Assembly: GCA_001443445.1 (NCBI GenBank)
Contig: LDXN01000030.1
Span: forward strand, 1-32,021
Length of the DNA stretch: 32,021 nucleotides
Direction of reading: 5' to 3'
DNA from: Candidatus Dadabacteria bacterium CSP1-2
Lineage (GTDB): Bacteria > Desulfobacterota_D > UBA1144 > Nemesobacterales > CSP1-2
Within the stretch, counting starts at the first letter, position 1. Each line of letters starts with the position of its first letter. Both the position numbers and the translations under genes were made by a program. Positions 8,441-15,581 of the stretch are shown here, one piece after another. The notes under the pieces were generated by a model. The model saw only the letters and a program-made list of their open reading frames with translations. It searched no databases and had not been told where the DNA came from.

Positions 8441-8665
8441 ATGGAAATTCAGCCTTTTGGGAAGGTGCTCATTTTTCTCGGCATCTTCTTTGCTCTTCTC
8501 GGATTATTAATAATCCTAGCCCCCCAATTACCATACATCGGGAGGCTGCCTGGAGACATCTATATAAAACGCGATGGTATAACCATTTACTTTCCCATAG
8601 TTTCATCGATTCTAATAAGCATAATTCTGTCCTTGATTCTTAATTTTATTTTCGGGAAGAAGTAA
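8441..8665 (+). CDS. DUF2905 family small membrane protein
   Basis: 74 residues. Two hydrophobic helices (about 6-30 and 49-70) flank the short conserved stretch GRLPGDIYIKRDGITIYFP, which is the DUF2905 signature. The family is widespread in bacteria and its function is not established. The frame chosen here, not the overlapping longer frame at 8386-8643, is supported by the family match. A GAGGG lies directly next to the ATG, closer than ideal. It probably forms a transcription unit with the upstream TPR gene and converges on the response regulator, leaving only 15 nt between stops. Confidence 0.85.
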   Translation: MEIQPFGKVLIFLGIFFALLGLLIILAPQLPYIGRLPGDIYIKRDGITIYFPIVSSILISIILSLILNFIFGKK

Positions 8666-8680
8666 GAAATAGGTGAGTAT

Positions 8681-10060
8681 TTAATCCAGTAATCCCATTT
8701 TTTTCATTCGGTATCTTAGAACTTCTCGTGTAACGCCAAGCATCTCGGCGGTCTTTTTCTGATTCCAATCATTTAGATCTAATGCTTCTCTGATAATCTT
8801 CTCCTCTATCTTTGTGAGTGATGCATCATCAAGAGGGATTTCTAGAATCATCCTACCCTCAGATTTCTCGAGTTTTATTTCGTCTTTGCTCTTTTCTTCA
8901 AGCTGAAGATGTCTAGGATTTATTTGTTTGCCTTCACTTAAAAGCACCGCCCTTTCAATTGTGTTTCTAAGTTCACGGATGTTTCCTGGCCAATGGTAGT
9001 TCAAGAATGACTCTCTTACTCCCTCTGGAATATAGGTTATATCCCTGTGAGCCTCACTATTGAAATATGTAACAAAGTAATCGGTAAGGAGTGGAACATC
9101 CTCTTTTCTCTCTTTAAGTGGTGGCATCTTGATGTTTATTACATTTAAGCGATGATACAAATCCTCACGGAAAATGTTTTTGCTTACTAACTCCCTGAGA
9201 TCATGGTTAGTTGCAGCAATCACCCTTATATCCACTTTTATATCCCTTGTTCCTCCAATCTTCCTGAATGTTCTCTCTTCAATTACCTTTATAAGCTTTG
9301 CCTGAAGACCAAGACCCATATCACCGATTTCATCAAGAAAGATTGTTCCACCATGTGCAAGCTCAAAAATCCCTTTTTTCATCTTCTTTGCATCTGTAAA
9401 TGCCCCTGCCTCATAGCCGAAAAGTTCACTCTCAAGAAGTGTTTCTGGAATGGCAGCGCAGTTTAATTCTATAAGAGGTTTTTCTGCTCTTACCCCATTA
9501 TAATGAAGGATCCTTGCAGCTAGCCCCTTTCCTGTACCACTTTCTCCAGTAATAAGAATCGTTTTGGGATCGGTATCTGCGAGTTTTTGAAGCAGGTAAA
9601 TAATCTCTTTAATAGATTTACTTTTCCCCATAAGGGAATTAAATCCATATTTTTCTTGTTCCCTATTTGTTGCGGCGATGAGATGTCTTCTAAGTTCGAT
9701 GGCACTTAGTGCATTTCTTGTTATAACTTTAAGTTTATCAATATGAAAGGGCTTCTCAATAAAATCATAGGCACCTAGTTTGATAGCTGATACGGCTACC
9801 TCAATACTTCCATATCCTGTCATCATGATTGTAGTAGGATAGGGTTCAAGTGAAGTTAGGCTTTGAAGAACCTCAAGACCGTTTGTATCAGGGAGTTTAT
9901 AATCAAGAAGAACTAATGCAGGGCTTTCTCTTTTTGCAACTTCAAGACCATCTTTCCCCGTAAAAGCCGATAACACACTGTATCCTTCTTGAGAAAGGGC
10001 CTTCTCAAGTTGCTTGCATAGAAATTTTTCATCATCTACTATAAGGATAAGCGCATTCAC
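8681..10060 (-). CDS. sigma-54-dependent response regulator, NtrC family
   Basis: About 459 residues from the GTG at 10060. The receiver domain (1-120) has D9-D10, the phospho-acceptor D53 and a KPF motif. The AAA+ domain has Walker A GESGTGKG, Walker B GTIFLDEIGD and the sigma-54 contact loop GAFTDA (the reference form is GAFTGA). A C-terminal Fis-type HTH has the form QKKTAEMLGVTREVLRYRM. It should bind enhancer DNA and activate sigma-54 polymerase when phosphorylated by the kinase encoded just upstream. A TTG at 10111 would add 17 atypical residues and overlap the kinase gene by 8 nt; I judge it less likely. The best candidate targets are the two divergent sigma-54 promoters at 11480-11714. 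Confidence 0.93.
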   Translation of the reverse strand: MNALILIVDDEKFLCKQLEKALSQEGYSVLSAFTGKDGLEVAKRESPALVLLDYKLPDTNGLEVLQSLTSLEPYPTTIMMTGYGSIEVAVSAIKLGAYDFIEKPFHIDKLKVITRNALSAIELRRHLIAATNREQEKYGFNSLMGKSKSIKEIIYLLQKLADTDPKTILITGESGTGKGLAARILHYNGVRAEKPLIELNCAAIPETLLESELFGYEAGAFTDAKKMKKGIFELAHGGTIFLDEIGDMGLGLQAKLIKVIEERTFRKIGGTRDIKVDIRVIAATNHDLRELVSKNIFREDLYHRLNVINIKMPPLKERKEDVPLLTDYFVTYFNSEAHRDITYIPEGVRESFLNYHWPGNIRELRNTIERAVLLSEGKQINPRHLQLEEKSKDEIKLEKSEGRMILEIPLDDASLTKIEEKIIREALDLNDWNQKKTAEMLGVTREVLRYRMKKMGLLD

Positions 10061-10103
10061 TTTTTGATTATAGTTATCCCATTTTAAAATGTTTTTGTGT
10101 GGT

Positions 10104-11453
10104 TTATTCAACTGTCAAATTCGTAGGAATCATAATAGTAAATCCAGACCCCTTACCCTTTTCACTTGAAGCAAGAATTTTACCTTTATGTATTTCAACA
10201 ATTCTGTTAGAGATAGAAAGACCTAGCCCTGTGCCATACTCCTTGTTTGAATAAAAGGGTTGAAAGATTCTCTCTTGCTCATCTTGTGTAAAACCGCAAC
10301 CTGTGTCTGAAATTTTAATTCCTATATAGTCATCAGAATTTTCAGTTTCAATAGTAAGCTTTCCCAAGTTATCCATTGCCTCAACGCCGTTGATAATAAG
10401 GTTTATAACTACTTGCTGTATCTGCTCAGGGTCTACCCAAAACCTCTCGGTACAGTTAAGTCTCTTCTCGATGCTAATACCTTTCTCCTCAGCTTTTAAA
10501 CGCACTATACTAAGAGCTCTTTCTACGATCTCATTCGGTTCACACTCAATCAGATTTAGACTTCGAGGAGAAGCGAGTTGAAGAAGCTCTCTAATGATAC
10601 GCTCAAGTCTTTCTAACTCCTTTAAAATGTCAGATATCGTTTGCTTATACTCAGTGTTTTGGGCTTCGTCCTTCATTAGTTCTAATGCTACAGCGATCCC
10701 TGAAAGCGGGTTTCTGATCTCATGTGCGATCCCCGTCGCGATTTCTCCTATTGTGGCAAGCCTCTCTGATTTTAAAAGTTCCTTTTGTTTTTCTTTTATT
10801 TCCCTTGTAGCTTCTTCAATTTTTGTCGCAAGTACTTCATTAAACCTTCTTGTTTCTTCAAGCAGGTTCAAGTTTTCAACGTTTTTCTTCTTGAGTTCCT
10901 TGTGATGATATTCGATATTTTCAAGCATGGCGTTAAACGCCTTTATGAGCATATTAATCTCACTACTGCTTGTGTTCAGGTCGTTTACTCTATATGAGTA
11001 ATCTCCTAAAGCGACAGATTTTGCAGCGCTTACTAAACGATAAATAGGTTTTGTTATAGCTCTTGGAACAATGAATGTCAGTATTCCCCCGAATAAAATA
11101 GCTATTCCAATAATTGTGAATATGTTTATGTATGTGTATTTTACTTGTTCATCAGAAATTTTTATCGCCTCAACTAGCATATCATTTTCAAAGCTGAAGA
11201 GGTGCTGCTGCATTCCTTCTTCCTTAATTGAACGAAGATTTGATAAGGTGTGATATCGCCCTTTGATATTTGACGCCGTTTTGTCAAGCTTATATACGTT
11301 GTAAATAGAGAACCCGCTTATAACTACAATTAGTAGGAACATTAATACATATCCCAGTGTAATTTGCTTGTTCAATTGCATACTTAGACTTAACCTTCTT
11401 TCGTTCTTAAAGGGTTTGCTCAAAATTCTACCAGTTTCTTCAAGATAATGCAT
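10104..11453 (-). CDS. membrane sensor histidine kinase with HAMP domain
   Basis: 449 residues. TM1 is about 33-53 and TM2 about 109-129, with only about 55 residues between them, too short for a large periplasmic sensor domain. HAMP (about 130-183), a coiled coil (about 185-230) and HisKA with His244 in GIAHEIRNPLSG follow. The ATPase domain has N (NLIINGVEAM), G1 (SDTGCGF) and G2 (GTGLGLSI) boxes. It is paired with the NtrC-type regulator that follows. The small extracytoplasmic loop suggests sensing of membrane or lipid state or of a partner protein (inference). The ATG at 11453 fits a predicted sigma-54 start site near 11468 and an AGG 8 nt upstream. An alternative ATG at 11381 would drop 24 residues. 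Confidence 0.93.
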   Translation of the reverse strand: MHYLEETGRILSKPFKNERRLSLSMQLNKQITLGYVLMFLLIVVISGFSIYNVYKLDKTASNIKGRYHTLSNLRSIKEEGMQQHLFSFENDMLVEAIKISDEQVKYTYINIFTIIGIAILFGGILTFIVPRAITKPIYRLVSAAKSVALGDYSYRVNDLNTSSSEINMLIKAFNAMLENIEYHHKELKKKNVENLNLLEETRRFNEVLATKIEEATREIKEKQKELLKSERLATIGEIATGIAHEIRNPLSGIAVALELMKDEAQNTEYKQTISDILKELERLERIIRELLQLASPRSLNLIECEPNEIVERALSIVRLKAEEKGISIEKRLNCTERFWVDPEQIQQVVINLIINGVEAMDNLGKLTIETENSDDYIGIKISDTGCGFTQDEQERIFQPFYSNKEYGTGLGLSISNRIVEIHKGKILASSEKGKGSGFTIMIPTNLTVE

Positions 11454-11479
11454 GATAAAGACCTAATGTGCCAAATATT

Positions 11480-11494
11480 GCAAAACATATGCCA
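11480..11494 (-). promoter_or_regulatory. sigma-54 promoter of the histidine kinase/regulator operon
   Basis: On the minus strand the bases read TGGCATATGTTTTGC. GG (11493-11492), exactly ten bases, then GC (11481-11480) match the sigma-54 consensus TGGCAC-N5-TTGC at all but one of the conserved positions. The predicted start near 11468 leaves a 15-nt leader containing AGG before the ATG at 11453. The tandem dyads at 11579-11616 lie about 111-148 bp upstream of that start, in the normal range for a sigma-54 enhancer. This implies positive autoregulation. Confidence 0.75.
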
Positions 11495-11578
11495 GTGTGA
11501 TAGGAAACAGAGAAGATATTAATATATTGCTTTAAAGCTAGTAATGATAAATTCATTGACATTATTGCCTAATTTTTT

Positions 11579-11616
11579 GTGTAAATTTGCACACCTTCCA
11601 CAGTGTAATATTACAC
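11579..11616. promoter_or_regulatory. two tandem 14-bp dyads, candidate enhancer sites for the NtrC-type regulator
   Basis: GTGTAAATTTGCAC (11579-11592, 12 of 14 positions symmetric) and GTGTAATATTACAC (11603-11616, perfect palindrome) start 24 bp apart. They share GTG-N-AA..TT-N-CAC. Their midpoint (about 11597) is about 129 bp from both predicted sigma-54 start sites, 11468 on the minus strand and 11726 on the plus strand. This placement between divergent sigma-54 promoters is what a shared upstream activating sequence would look like. The assignment to the adjacent regulator is inferred. Confidence 0.6.
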
Positions 11617-11698
11617 ATTTGTTCCCTTTTTTATTTTCATAAACCACTTTTCCTATTTAAAACCTTTTTAATCTTGATTCTTAATAACATTAACCCTG

Positions 11699-11714
11699 TT
11701 GGCATGATCATTGC
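11699..11714 (+). promoter_or_regulatory. sigma-54 promoter reading right, toward the small hairpin transcript
   Basis: TTGGCATGATCATTGC: GG at 11701-11702, ten bases, GC at 11713-11714, with TTGGCA and TTGC around them. Only one strongly conserved base differs from TTGGCAC-N5-TTGC. The predicted start is near 11726. The next ordinary gene begins at 12065, about 340 nt away, while an ORF with an ideal ribosome site and a hairpin lie within 165 nt. The spacing to the tandem dyads is about 110-147 bp. Confidence 0.75.
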
Positions 11715-11725
11715 CTATAAATAAT

Positions 11726-11898
11726 AAAGAATTTCAGTGAAGATAGAAATAAATTATGACAAGATTCTTTATAGCACTAATTTATCTTGAATTGTTATAA
11801 ATTAAACTAAAACCGCAGGAAGGGAGGTGACTTAGAATGCTCCATACTTACTCCATCCCTCCATTCGGGCACCTCCCTTCATATAAATAGATTTTTTT
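11726..11898 (+). ncRNA. candidate sigma-54-dependent small RNA (about 170 nt) with an SD-enclosing hairpin
   Basis: Predicted from the sigma-54 promoter at 11699-11714. Near its end GAAGGGAGGTG (11819-11829) pairs perfectly over 11 bp with CACCTCCCTTC (11870-11880), and an inner GAATG/CATTC (11835-11839/11862-11866) extends the stem. The loop (11840-11861) is rich in UCC/CUCC, able to pair with ribosome binding sites. Seven Ts (11892-11898) lie 11 nt after the stem, a possible but not classical terminator. No Rfam family is recognised. Either an sRNA or the mRNA of the 17-codon ORF inside it, or both, would fit. Confidence 0.4.
11837..11890 (+). CDS. possible 17-residue micropeptide with a hairpin-masked ribosome site
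   Basis: The ORF reads MLHTYSIPPFGHLPSYK and then stops. A near-perfect ribosome site GGGAGGTGA sits 6-7 nt before the ATG, far better than most in this window. That site is the 5' arm of the 11-bp stem closed by codons near the end of the ORF, so folding would hide it. The peptide has two prolines in a row, is not membrane-like, and matches no leader peptide I know. Coding is uncertain because the codon sequence is constrained by the hairpin. Confidence 0.3.
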   Translation: MLHTYSIPPFGHLPSYK

Positions 11899-12064
11899 AG
11901 CCGATAGGTTCTTTAAATCAATTTACAATTTTTCATGAACAATTAGTTGAATTTTTTATTTTATTCAAGCAATATATTTTCGTCTTAGCTTCTAGATTTG
12001 CGTATGCAAATTGATAGTATTCACTTGTTATGGTACGAATAATTAGGTAGAAGGCAGACGGATA

Positions 12065-12616
12065 ATGAAACTGGTTTGGATTTTTGGACTGACAATTTTT
12101 ATAATCTTTCTTGGATGTGTTGCTAGCTCGGATCAGGTAAAGGAAATCTATGAAAGGCAAACTATGTTAGAAACCCAAATTGAGAGTTTATCTAAGGATA
12201 TTCAAGAAATGGAGAAAAAAAGAGATCAACAAATAACTAAGATCCAGAAAAACATTGAACAAGTTTATTCAAAACTGAACAAAAGATTGAGTAAATTAGA
12301 GAAAACAAGTGGATCTGAAGAAGCTGATTCGTTAGGCTCTCCTCTAGTTGAATCTCCTGACGCTTTGTATTTAAAAGCGGAGTCCTATTATCAAGAGGGT
12401 AAATATGCTGATGCGATTCTAGAATTTCAGAGATTTGTTGATACTTACCCACGAGATAAAAGGGCTCCGACCTCATATTTAAAGCAAGGACTTTCTCTTA
12501 TTAAAATTGGAAGAAAAGATGAAGCAAAGTTTTTTCTAGAGACCCTTATAGATAAGTTTCCAAAGTCTGAAGAGGCTAAGACCGCGAGGGAAAAGTTAAA
12601 GGAGCTTTCGGGTTAA
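12065..12616 (+). CDS. CpoB/YbgF-like TPR lipoprotein
   Basis: 183 residues. The N-terminal hydrophobic segment ends FLGC (Cys18), a plausible lipobox although Phe at -3 is not ideal, so an outer-membrane or periplasmic location is inferred. A coiled coil (about 25-85) is followed by TPR repeats (about 99-180, with ALYLKAESYYQEGKYADAI and APTSYLKQGLSLIKIG). This layout is that of CpoB/YbgF, which coordinates Tol-Pal and peptidoglycan synthesis during division. No tol or pal genes are in the window, so the gene is separated from its usual cluster, or it is a related envelope TPR protein. A dyad ATTTGC-GTAT-GCAAAT (11996-12011) lies upstream. It converges with the next gene, with stops 4 nt apart. 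Confidence 0.72.
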   Translation: MKLVWIFGLTIFIIFLGCVASSDQVKEIYERQTMLETQIESLSKDIQEMEKKRDQQITKIQKNIEQVYSKLNKRLSKLEKTSGSEEADSLGSPLVESPDALYLKAESYYQEGKYADAILEFQRFVDTYPRDKRAPTSYLKQGLSLIKIGRKDEAKFFLETLIDKFPKSEEAKTAREKLKELSG

Positions 12617-12620
12617 ATAA

Positions 12621-12947
12621 TTAACCATTCTGTATTATTTTTGGATCTCTTCGATTTATTCTCTCTGCTGTCCTCTTAGCATCTATGATTGCGTAAACCC
12701 ATAGGATCAACCCTATTACTGTATAGGCAGCTACGATAAAAAGGGTCGAGTTATCCGGTTTTGAATCTAAGGACGAAATTAACCCTTCAAGTGGCTTAAT
12801 CAATAGAAAATTAACAACCGTATTTAACGCTATGAGAGCTATTCCCTTAAGTACTTGATTATTGTAGATTTGTCCAAGCCCGGGGAATATCGCCGAGAGT
12901 ATGAGTGCAAGCTTAGGGTTTTTTCTCCGTTTTGTCTCTTCTGTCAT
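12621..12947 (-). CDS. small membrane protein with TM2-like PGLGQIY motif
   Basis: 108 residues. After a short charged start, two or three hydrophobic helices follow (about 12-28, 32-50 and 68-87), and the tail is basic. The phrase SAIFPGLGQIYNNQVLKGI near residues 18-36 resembles the conserved turn of TM2-domain and similar small membrane proteins. The function of these proteins is mostly unknown. The gene stands alone, convergent with the CpoB-like gene and 153 nt from efp. In that gap I see AT-rich sequence only, without a convincing terminator. Confidence 0.7.
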   Translation of the reverse strand: MTEETKRRKNPKLALILSAIFPGLGQIYNNQVLKGIALIALNTVVNFLLIKPLEGLISSLDSKPDNSTLFIVAAYTVIGLILWVYAIIDAKRTAERINRRDPKIIQNG

Positions 12948-13100
12948 ATATGGACGCTATACTTGAGTTGCGAAGATTTTGAAGTAGATAATAGGATTGA
13001 CATGATGAATAGTCTATATCTATGTGGCCATTTATAAGAATTTCAAATTAGAAACCTAATTGAACTATAGAAAGACTGATTAAAAAAACTTAATTTATTA

Positions 13101-13673
13101 TTATTTTTTCTTCATTCTCTCTATATAAGTTCCACTTCTAGTATCAACCTTTATTAGATCGCCGACGTCAATAAAGAGAGGCACTGAAATTATTACTCCT
13201 GTTTCGAGTTTTGCAGGTTTACTCCCACCTGTTGCAGTATCACCTCTAAAGCCGGGCTCAGTGTGAATTACTTGAAGGTCTACCGTTATCGGTAGCTCTA
13301 CTCCCATCGTTTTGCCTTTATAGAAAAGGATATTCACCTCTTCCTGTTCCTTTAGAAACCTTACTGTCTCTCCTAGATTGTTCTCACCAAATGCGTACTG
13401 TTCAAAGGTTTCGGAGTCCATAAAGTGGAACCCAATCTCATCCTTGTAAAGAAACTGCATCTTTTTTCTTTCAACATCGGGCAAGTTAAATGTCTCCCCT
13501 GATCGAAAGTTTCTTTCTTGGACAGAGCCAGTGACTATATTTCTAAGCTTAGTTTTTACAACGGGGCTTCTCTGAGCCATCTTCGAGTGATGATATTCGA
13601 GAACCTCCCAGATTCCCCCTTCGAACTCGATTTTAACCCCCTTGTAAAAGCGGCTAGTATCGGTAACTGCCAT
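13101..13673 (-). CDS. efp: translation elongation factor P with atypical loop
   Basis: 190 residues, the standard length, with the three OB-like domains including the C-terminal DTRSGTYIERM ending. EF-P enters the ribosomal E site and rescues stalling at polyproline. Aligned without gaps to E. coli EF-P (from memory), the loop KPGKGQ (31-36) corresponds to KMAQRS here, so the modified Lys34 is Gln34, with Arg35 next to it. This rules out beta-lysylation of residue 34 and makes rhamnosylation at that exact position impossible. It may work unmodified or with another modification. It is the last gene of a minus-strand run that includes yacG and a ferritin-like gene. The ribosome site AGGAGG is about 10 nt upstream. 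Confidence 0.95.
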   Translation of the reverse strand: MAVTDTSRFYKGVKIEFEGGIWEVLEYHHSKMAQRSPVVKTKLRNIVTGSVQERNFRSGETFNLPDVERKKMQFLYKDEIGFHFMDSETFEQYAFGENNLGETVRFLKEQEEVNILFYKGKTMGVELPITVDLQVIHTEPGFRGDTATGGSKPAKLETGVIISVPLFIDVGDLIKVDTRSGTYIERMKKK

Positions 13674-13676
13674 TTA

Positions 13677-14108
13677 TTAATGCCTCCTATGGTATGATTT
13701 CCTCTTCCACCAATCACCGTGTTTTCTTTCATCGAATATAATAAGATTCAAGATTTCTCTGTCGTTTTTATTTTTACAAATCCTCGAGGCAGCTTCAAGG
13801 AACAGTCTTTCTACTTCTTCACCTATCTGCATAAAAAAACAAACTCCATTCCAGCCAAAAAATCCTGCAGCTCTACCTATAGTTTCACCGAATCTTTCTG
13901 CTATTTCACCGCTTTTTTTAGGGGTTACAAGTCCGAGCTCATCGAGTCTCTTTACAGCCATCATCGTATGCTTTCCCTCTTCCCTCATAAACTCCTCAAT
14001 TATTTCTGTTTTTTCTTCCGTTGGATCAAGCCTTGAAACAGATTGATAAACTCCAATAGTCATTCTCTTGGAAATGTAAACTAGTTTCAGTAAGTTAGTT
14101 GTCTTCAT
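13677..14108 (-). CDS. ferritin-like (rubrerythrin-type four-helix) protein
   Basis: 143 residues, almost all helical. Two ExxH-type pairs are visible: [10 protein letters not shown] (about residues 38-47) and [11 protein letters not shown] (about 123-133). A further acidic helix, [12 protein letters not shown], lies near residue 93. This spacing fits a non-haem di-iron four-helix bundle of the ferritin-like superfamily, but I cannot assign a subfamily; there is no rubredoxin domain. It overlaps the end of yacG by 14 nt and precedes efp by 3 nt, so it is embedded in a translation/housekeeping operon. The substrate or redox role is unknown. Confidence 0.6.
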   Translation of the reverse strand: MKTTNLLKLVYISKRMTIGVYQSVSRLDPTEEKTEIIEEFMREEGKHTMMAVKRLDELGLVTPKKSGEIAERFGETIGRAAGFFGWNGVCFFMQIGEEVERLFLEAASRICKNKNDREILNLIIFDERKHGDWWKRKSYHRRH

Positions 14109-14292
14109 TTCCTAATTGGACTGCGTCTGCTTGCTTTTGATCCTCTTCTGATGATTTTTCTCCAGGAATTTTATATTCCTCATCGACCCAAGTACCAAGG
14201 TCTACGAGTTTGCATCTTTCGGAACAAAACGGCCTCCAAGGGTTCCCCTCCCATTCTACAAACCTGACGCACCTTGGGCATCTAACCTGCAT
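14095..14292 (-). CDS. yacG: YacG-like zinc protein, DNA gyrase inhibitor family
   Basis: 65 residues. The zinc ligands are CPRC (Cys5, Cys8) and FCSERC (about Cys23, Cys27), followed by the family phrase [17 protein letters not shown]. coli YacG binds GyrB and inhibits gyrase. The acidic C-terminal tail ([16 protein letters not shown]) is usual for the family. It overlaps the following ferritin-like gene by 14 nt. No clear ribosome site precedes the ATG, so expression may depend on the upstream genes. Confidence 0.88.
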   Translation of the reverse strand: MQVRCPRCVRFVEWEGNPWRPFCSERCKLVDLGTWVDEEYKIPGEKSSEEDQKQADAVQLGNEDN

Positions 14293-14331
14293 TAATTTGA
14301 AATTATGGCTGAGGTAGTATGATAAATCAAG

Positions 14332-14994
14332 TTAAGATTGGGACTTCGATGAAAGTTTAAGTTCGTTAAAACTGAACCCAGCAATGTTCATAAGTACCTT
14401 TTCTGCTTTTTTGTATCTTTTCTCTCTTAATAACTCTGGTATCTCGGACATTGCAACCTGAGAGTATATGCGTCTTCTCTTTTTGACTGGGAGGCTTCGA
14501 CATTTTGTTCTTATAGCTCCCATAATATTAGTAAATATTTCGTATTCTTTTCCCAGAATTGTTTCGAGATTCGACCTAAGTCTTTTTGACAGTGCAGGAC
14601 TAGTACCACTTGTGGAAATTGCTAGCAAAAGGTTACCACGCCTCAATACACTTGGTACTGTGAAATCAGACACCTTAGGTTCGCTAACTATATTAACTAA
14701 AGCTCCGAGTTTTCTCGCTCTTTCTCCAATGTGGCGATTTAATTTTTGGTTATCCGTTGATGCGATGATGAGATATGCTCCTCTTAGATCACTTGGTTTG
14801 TAGCTCCTTGATTTATAGGTGATTTTTTTATTAACTGAAAGCCTCTCTAGCTTTGGAGTAACACGAGGGCTTATAACTATTACATCTGCTTCACATTCTA
14901 GGAGTGATATAACCCTTCTTTCCGCAACCCTTCCACCTCCCACAACTAAGCACTTCTTGCCCTTTAAATCCAGGTTAATAGGGTAATACTTCAT
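14332..14994 (-). CDS. precorrin-2 dehydrogenase / sirohydrochlorin ferrochelatase-like protein
   Basis: 220 residues from the ATG at 14994 (MKYYPINLDLKGKKC), the usual family start; a TTG at 15000 is less likely. The N-terminal Rossmann fold has VVGGGRVAERRV (about 17-28). The central part includes TSGTSPALSKRLR (about residues 128-140), characteristic of the CysG N-terminal/Met8/SirC fold. It oxidises precorrin-2 to sirohydrochlorin with NAD+, and may insert iron, giving siroheme for sulfite or nitrite reductases. The methyltransferase domain of CysG is absent, so a separate SUMT is needed. It follows gmhA with its start 6 nt after that gene's stop. Confidence 0.87.
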   Translation of the reverse strand: MKYYPINLDLKGKKCLVVGGGRVAERRVISLLECEADVIVISPRVTPKLERLSVNKKITYKSRSYKPSDLRGAYLIIASTDNQKLNRHIGERARKLGALVNIVSEPKVSDFTVPSVLRRGNLLLAISTSGTSPALSKRLRSNLETILGKEYEIFTNIMGAIRTKCRSLPVKKRRRIYSQVAMSEIPELLREKRYKKAEKVLMNIAGFSFNELKLSSKSQS

Positions 14995-15000
14995 ATTCAA

Positions 15001-15579
15001 TCATTTCTTTATATTAGAGAAAATATCTTCAATGAGCTCACATATAATATGACCGATAGTAATATGTAGCTCCTGAATCCTCGGCGTTGACATGGAGGGC
15101 ACGTTTATATTACAGTCAACTAACTTCTTGATTTCTCCTCCATCACTACCTGTAAAACCAATGGTTTTAAGACCAATTGATTTTGCTATACTAAGGGCTT
15201 TTACAATGTTTTTGGATCTGCCGCTTGTTGATAATCCCCATGCAACATCTCCCTTTTTTCCAAGTGCTTCAATCTGTCTTGAGAAAATGTTTTCGAACGA
15301 ACTATCGTTTCCAATTGAGGTGAGAATTGATGTGTCTGTGGTAAGTGCTATGGCTGGGAGAGCATTACGCTCCTTTAAATATCGGTTTACAAACTCTGCT
15401 GCAATATGCTGAGCATCAGCGGCACTTCCACCGTTTCCAAAAATCAAGATCTTTCCACTTGATTTAAGTGATTTCTCAATAATATTTACAGCCTTTATAA
15501 CTTCTTTTGTTGCTTGTTTTGCAAAGACGAGTTTAAGGTCGGCACTTTCTCGGAGTCTTGAGATGATAAATTCCTTCAT
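15001..15579 (-). CDS. gmhA: phosphoheptose isomerase (SIS domain)
   Basis: 192 residues with one SIS domain. The signature is FGNGGSAADAQHIAAEFVNRY (near residues 47-67, 21 residues as seen, with GGSAADA at its core), and LSTSGRSKNIV is the second phosphosugar loop. GmhA converts sedoheptulose-7-phosphate to heptose-7-phosphate, the first step to the ADP-heptose of the LPS inner core, which supports a Gram-negative envelope. It starts 2 nt after the mutL stop, with AAGAGG as its ribosome site. DnaA-interacting DiaA proteins share the fold, but the HIAAEFVNRY part favours GmhA. Confidence 0.88.
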   Translation of the reverse strand: MKEFIISRLRESADLKLVFAKQATKEVIKAVNIIEKSLKSSGKILIFGNGGSAADAQHIAAEFVNRYLKERNALPAIALTTDTSILTSIGNDSSFENIFSRQIEALGKKGDVAWGLSTSGRSKNIVKALSIAKSIGLKTIGFTGSDGGEIKKLVDCNINVPSMSTPRIQELHITIGHIICELIEDIFSNIKK

Positions 15580-15581
15580 AT

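Noticed and set aside
8386-8643. Longer plus-strand frame overlapping the DUF2905 gene
   Set aside because: Its translation looks non-protein-like, and the other frame carries a clear family signature.
11756-11800. 14-codon hydrophobic ORF within the predicted small transcript
   Set aside because: It has no ribosome site, and a chance ORF of this length is expected in AT-rich DNA.
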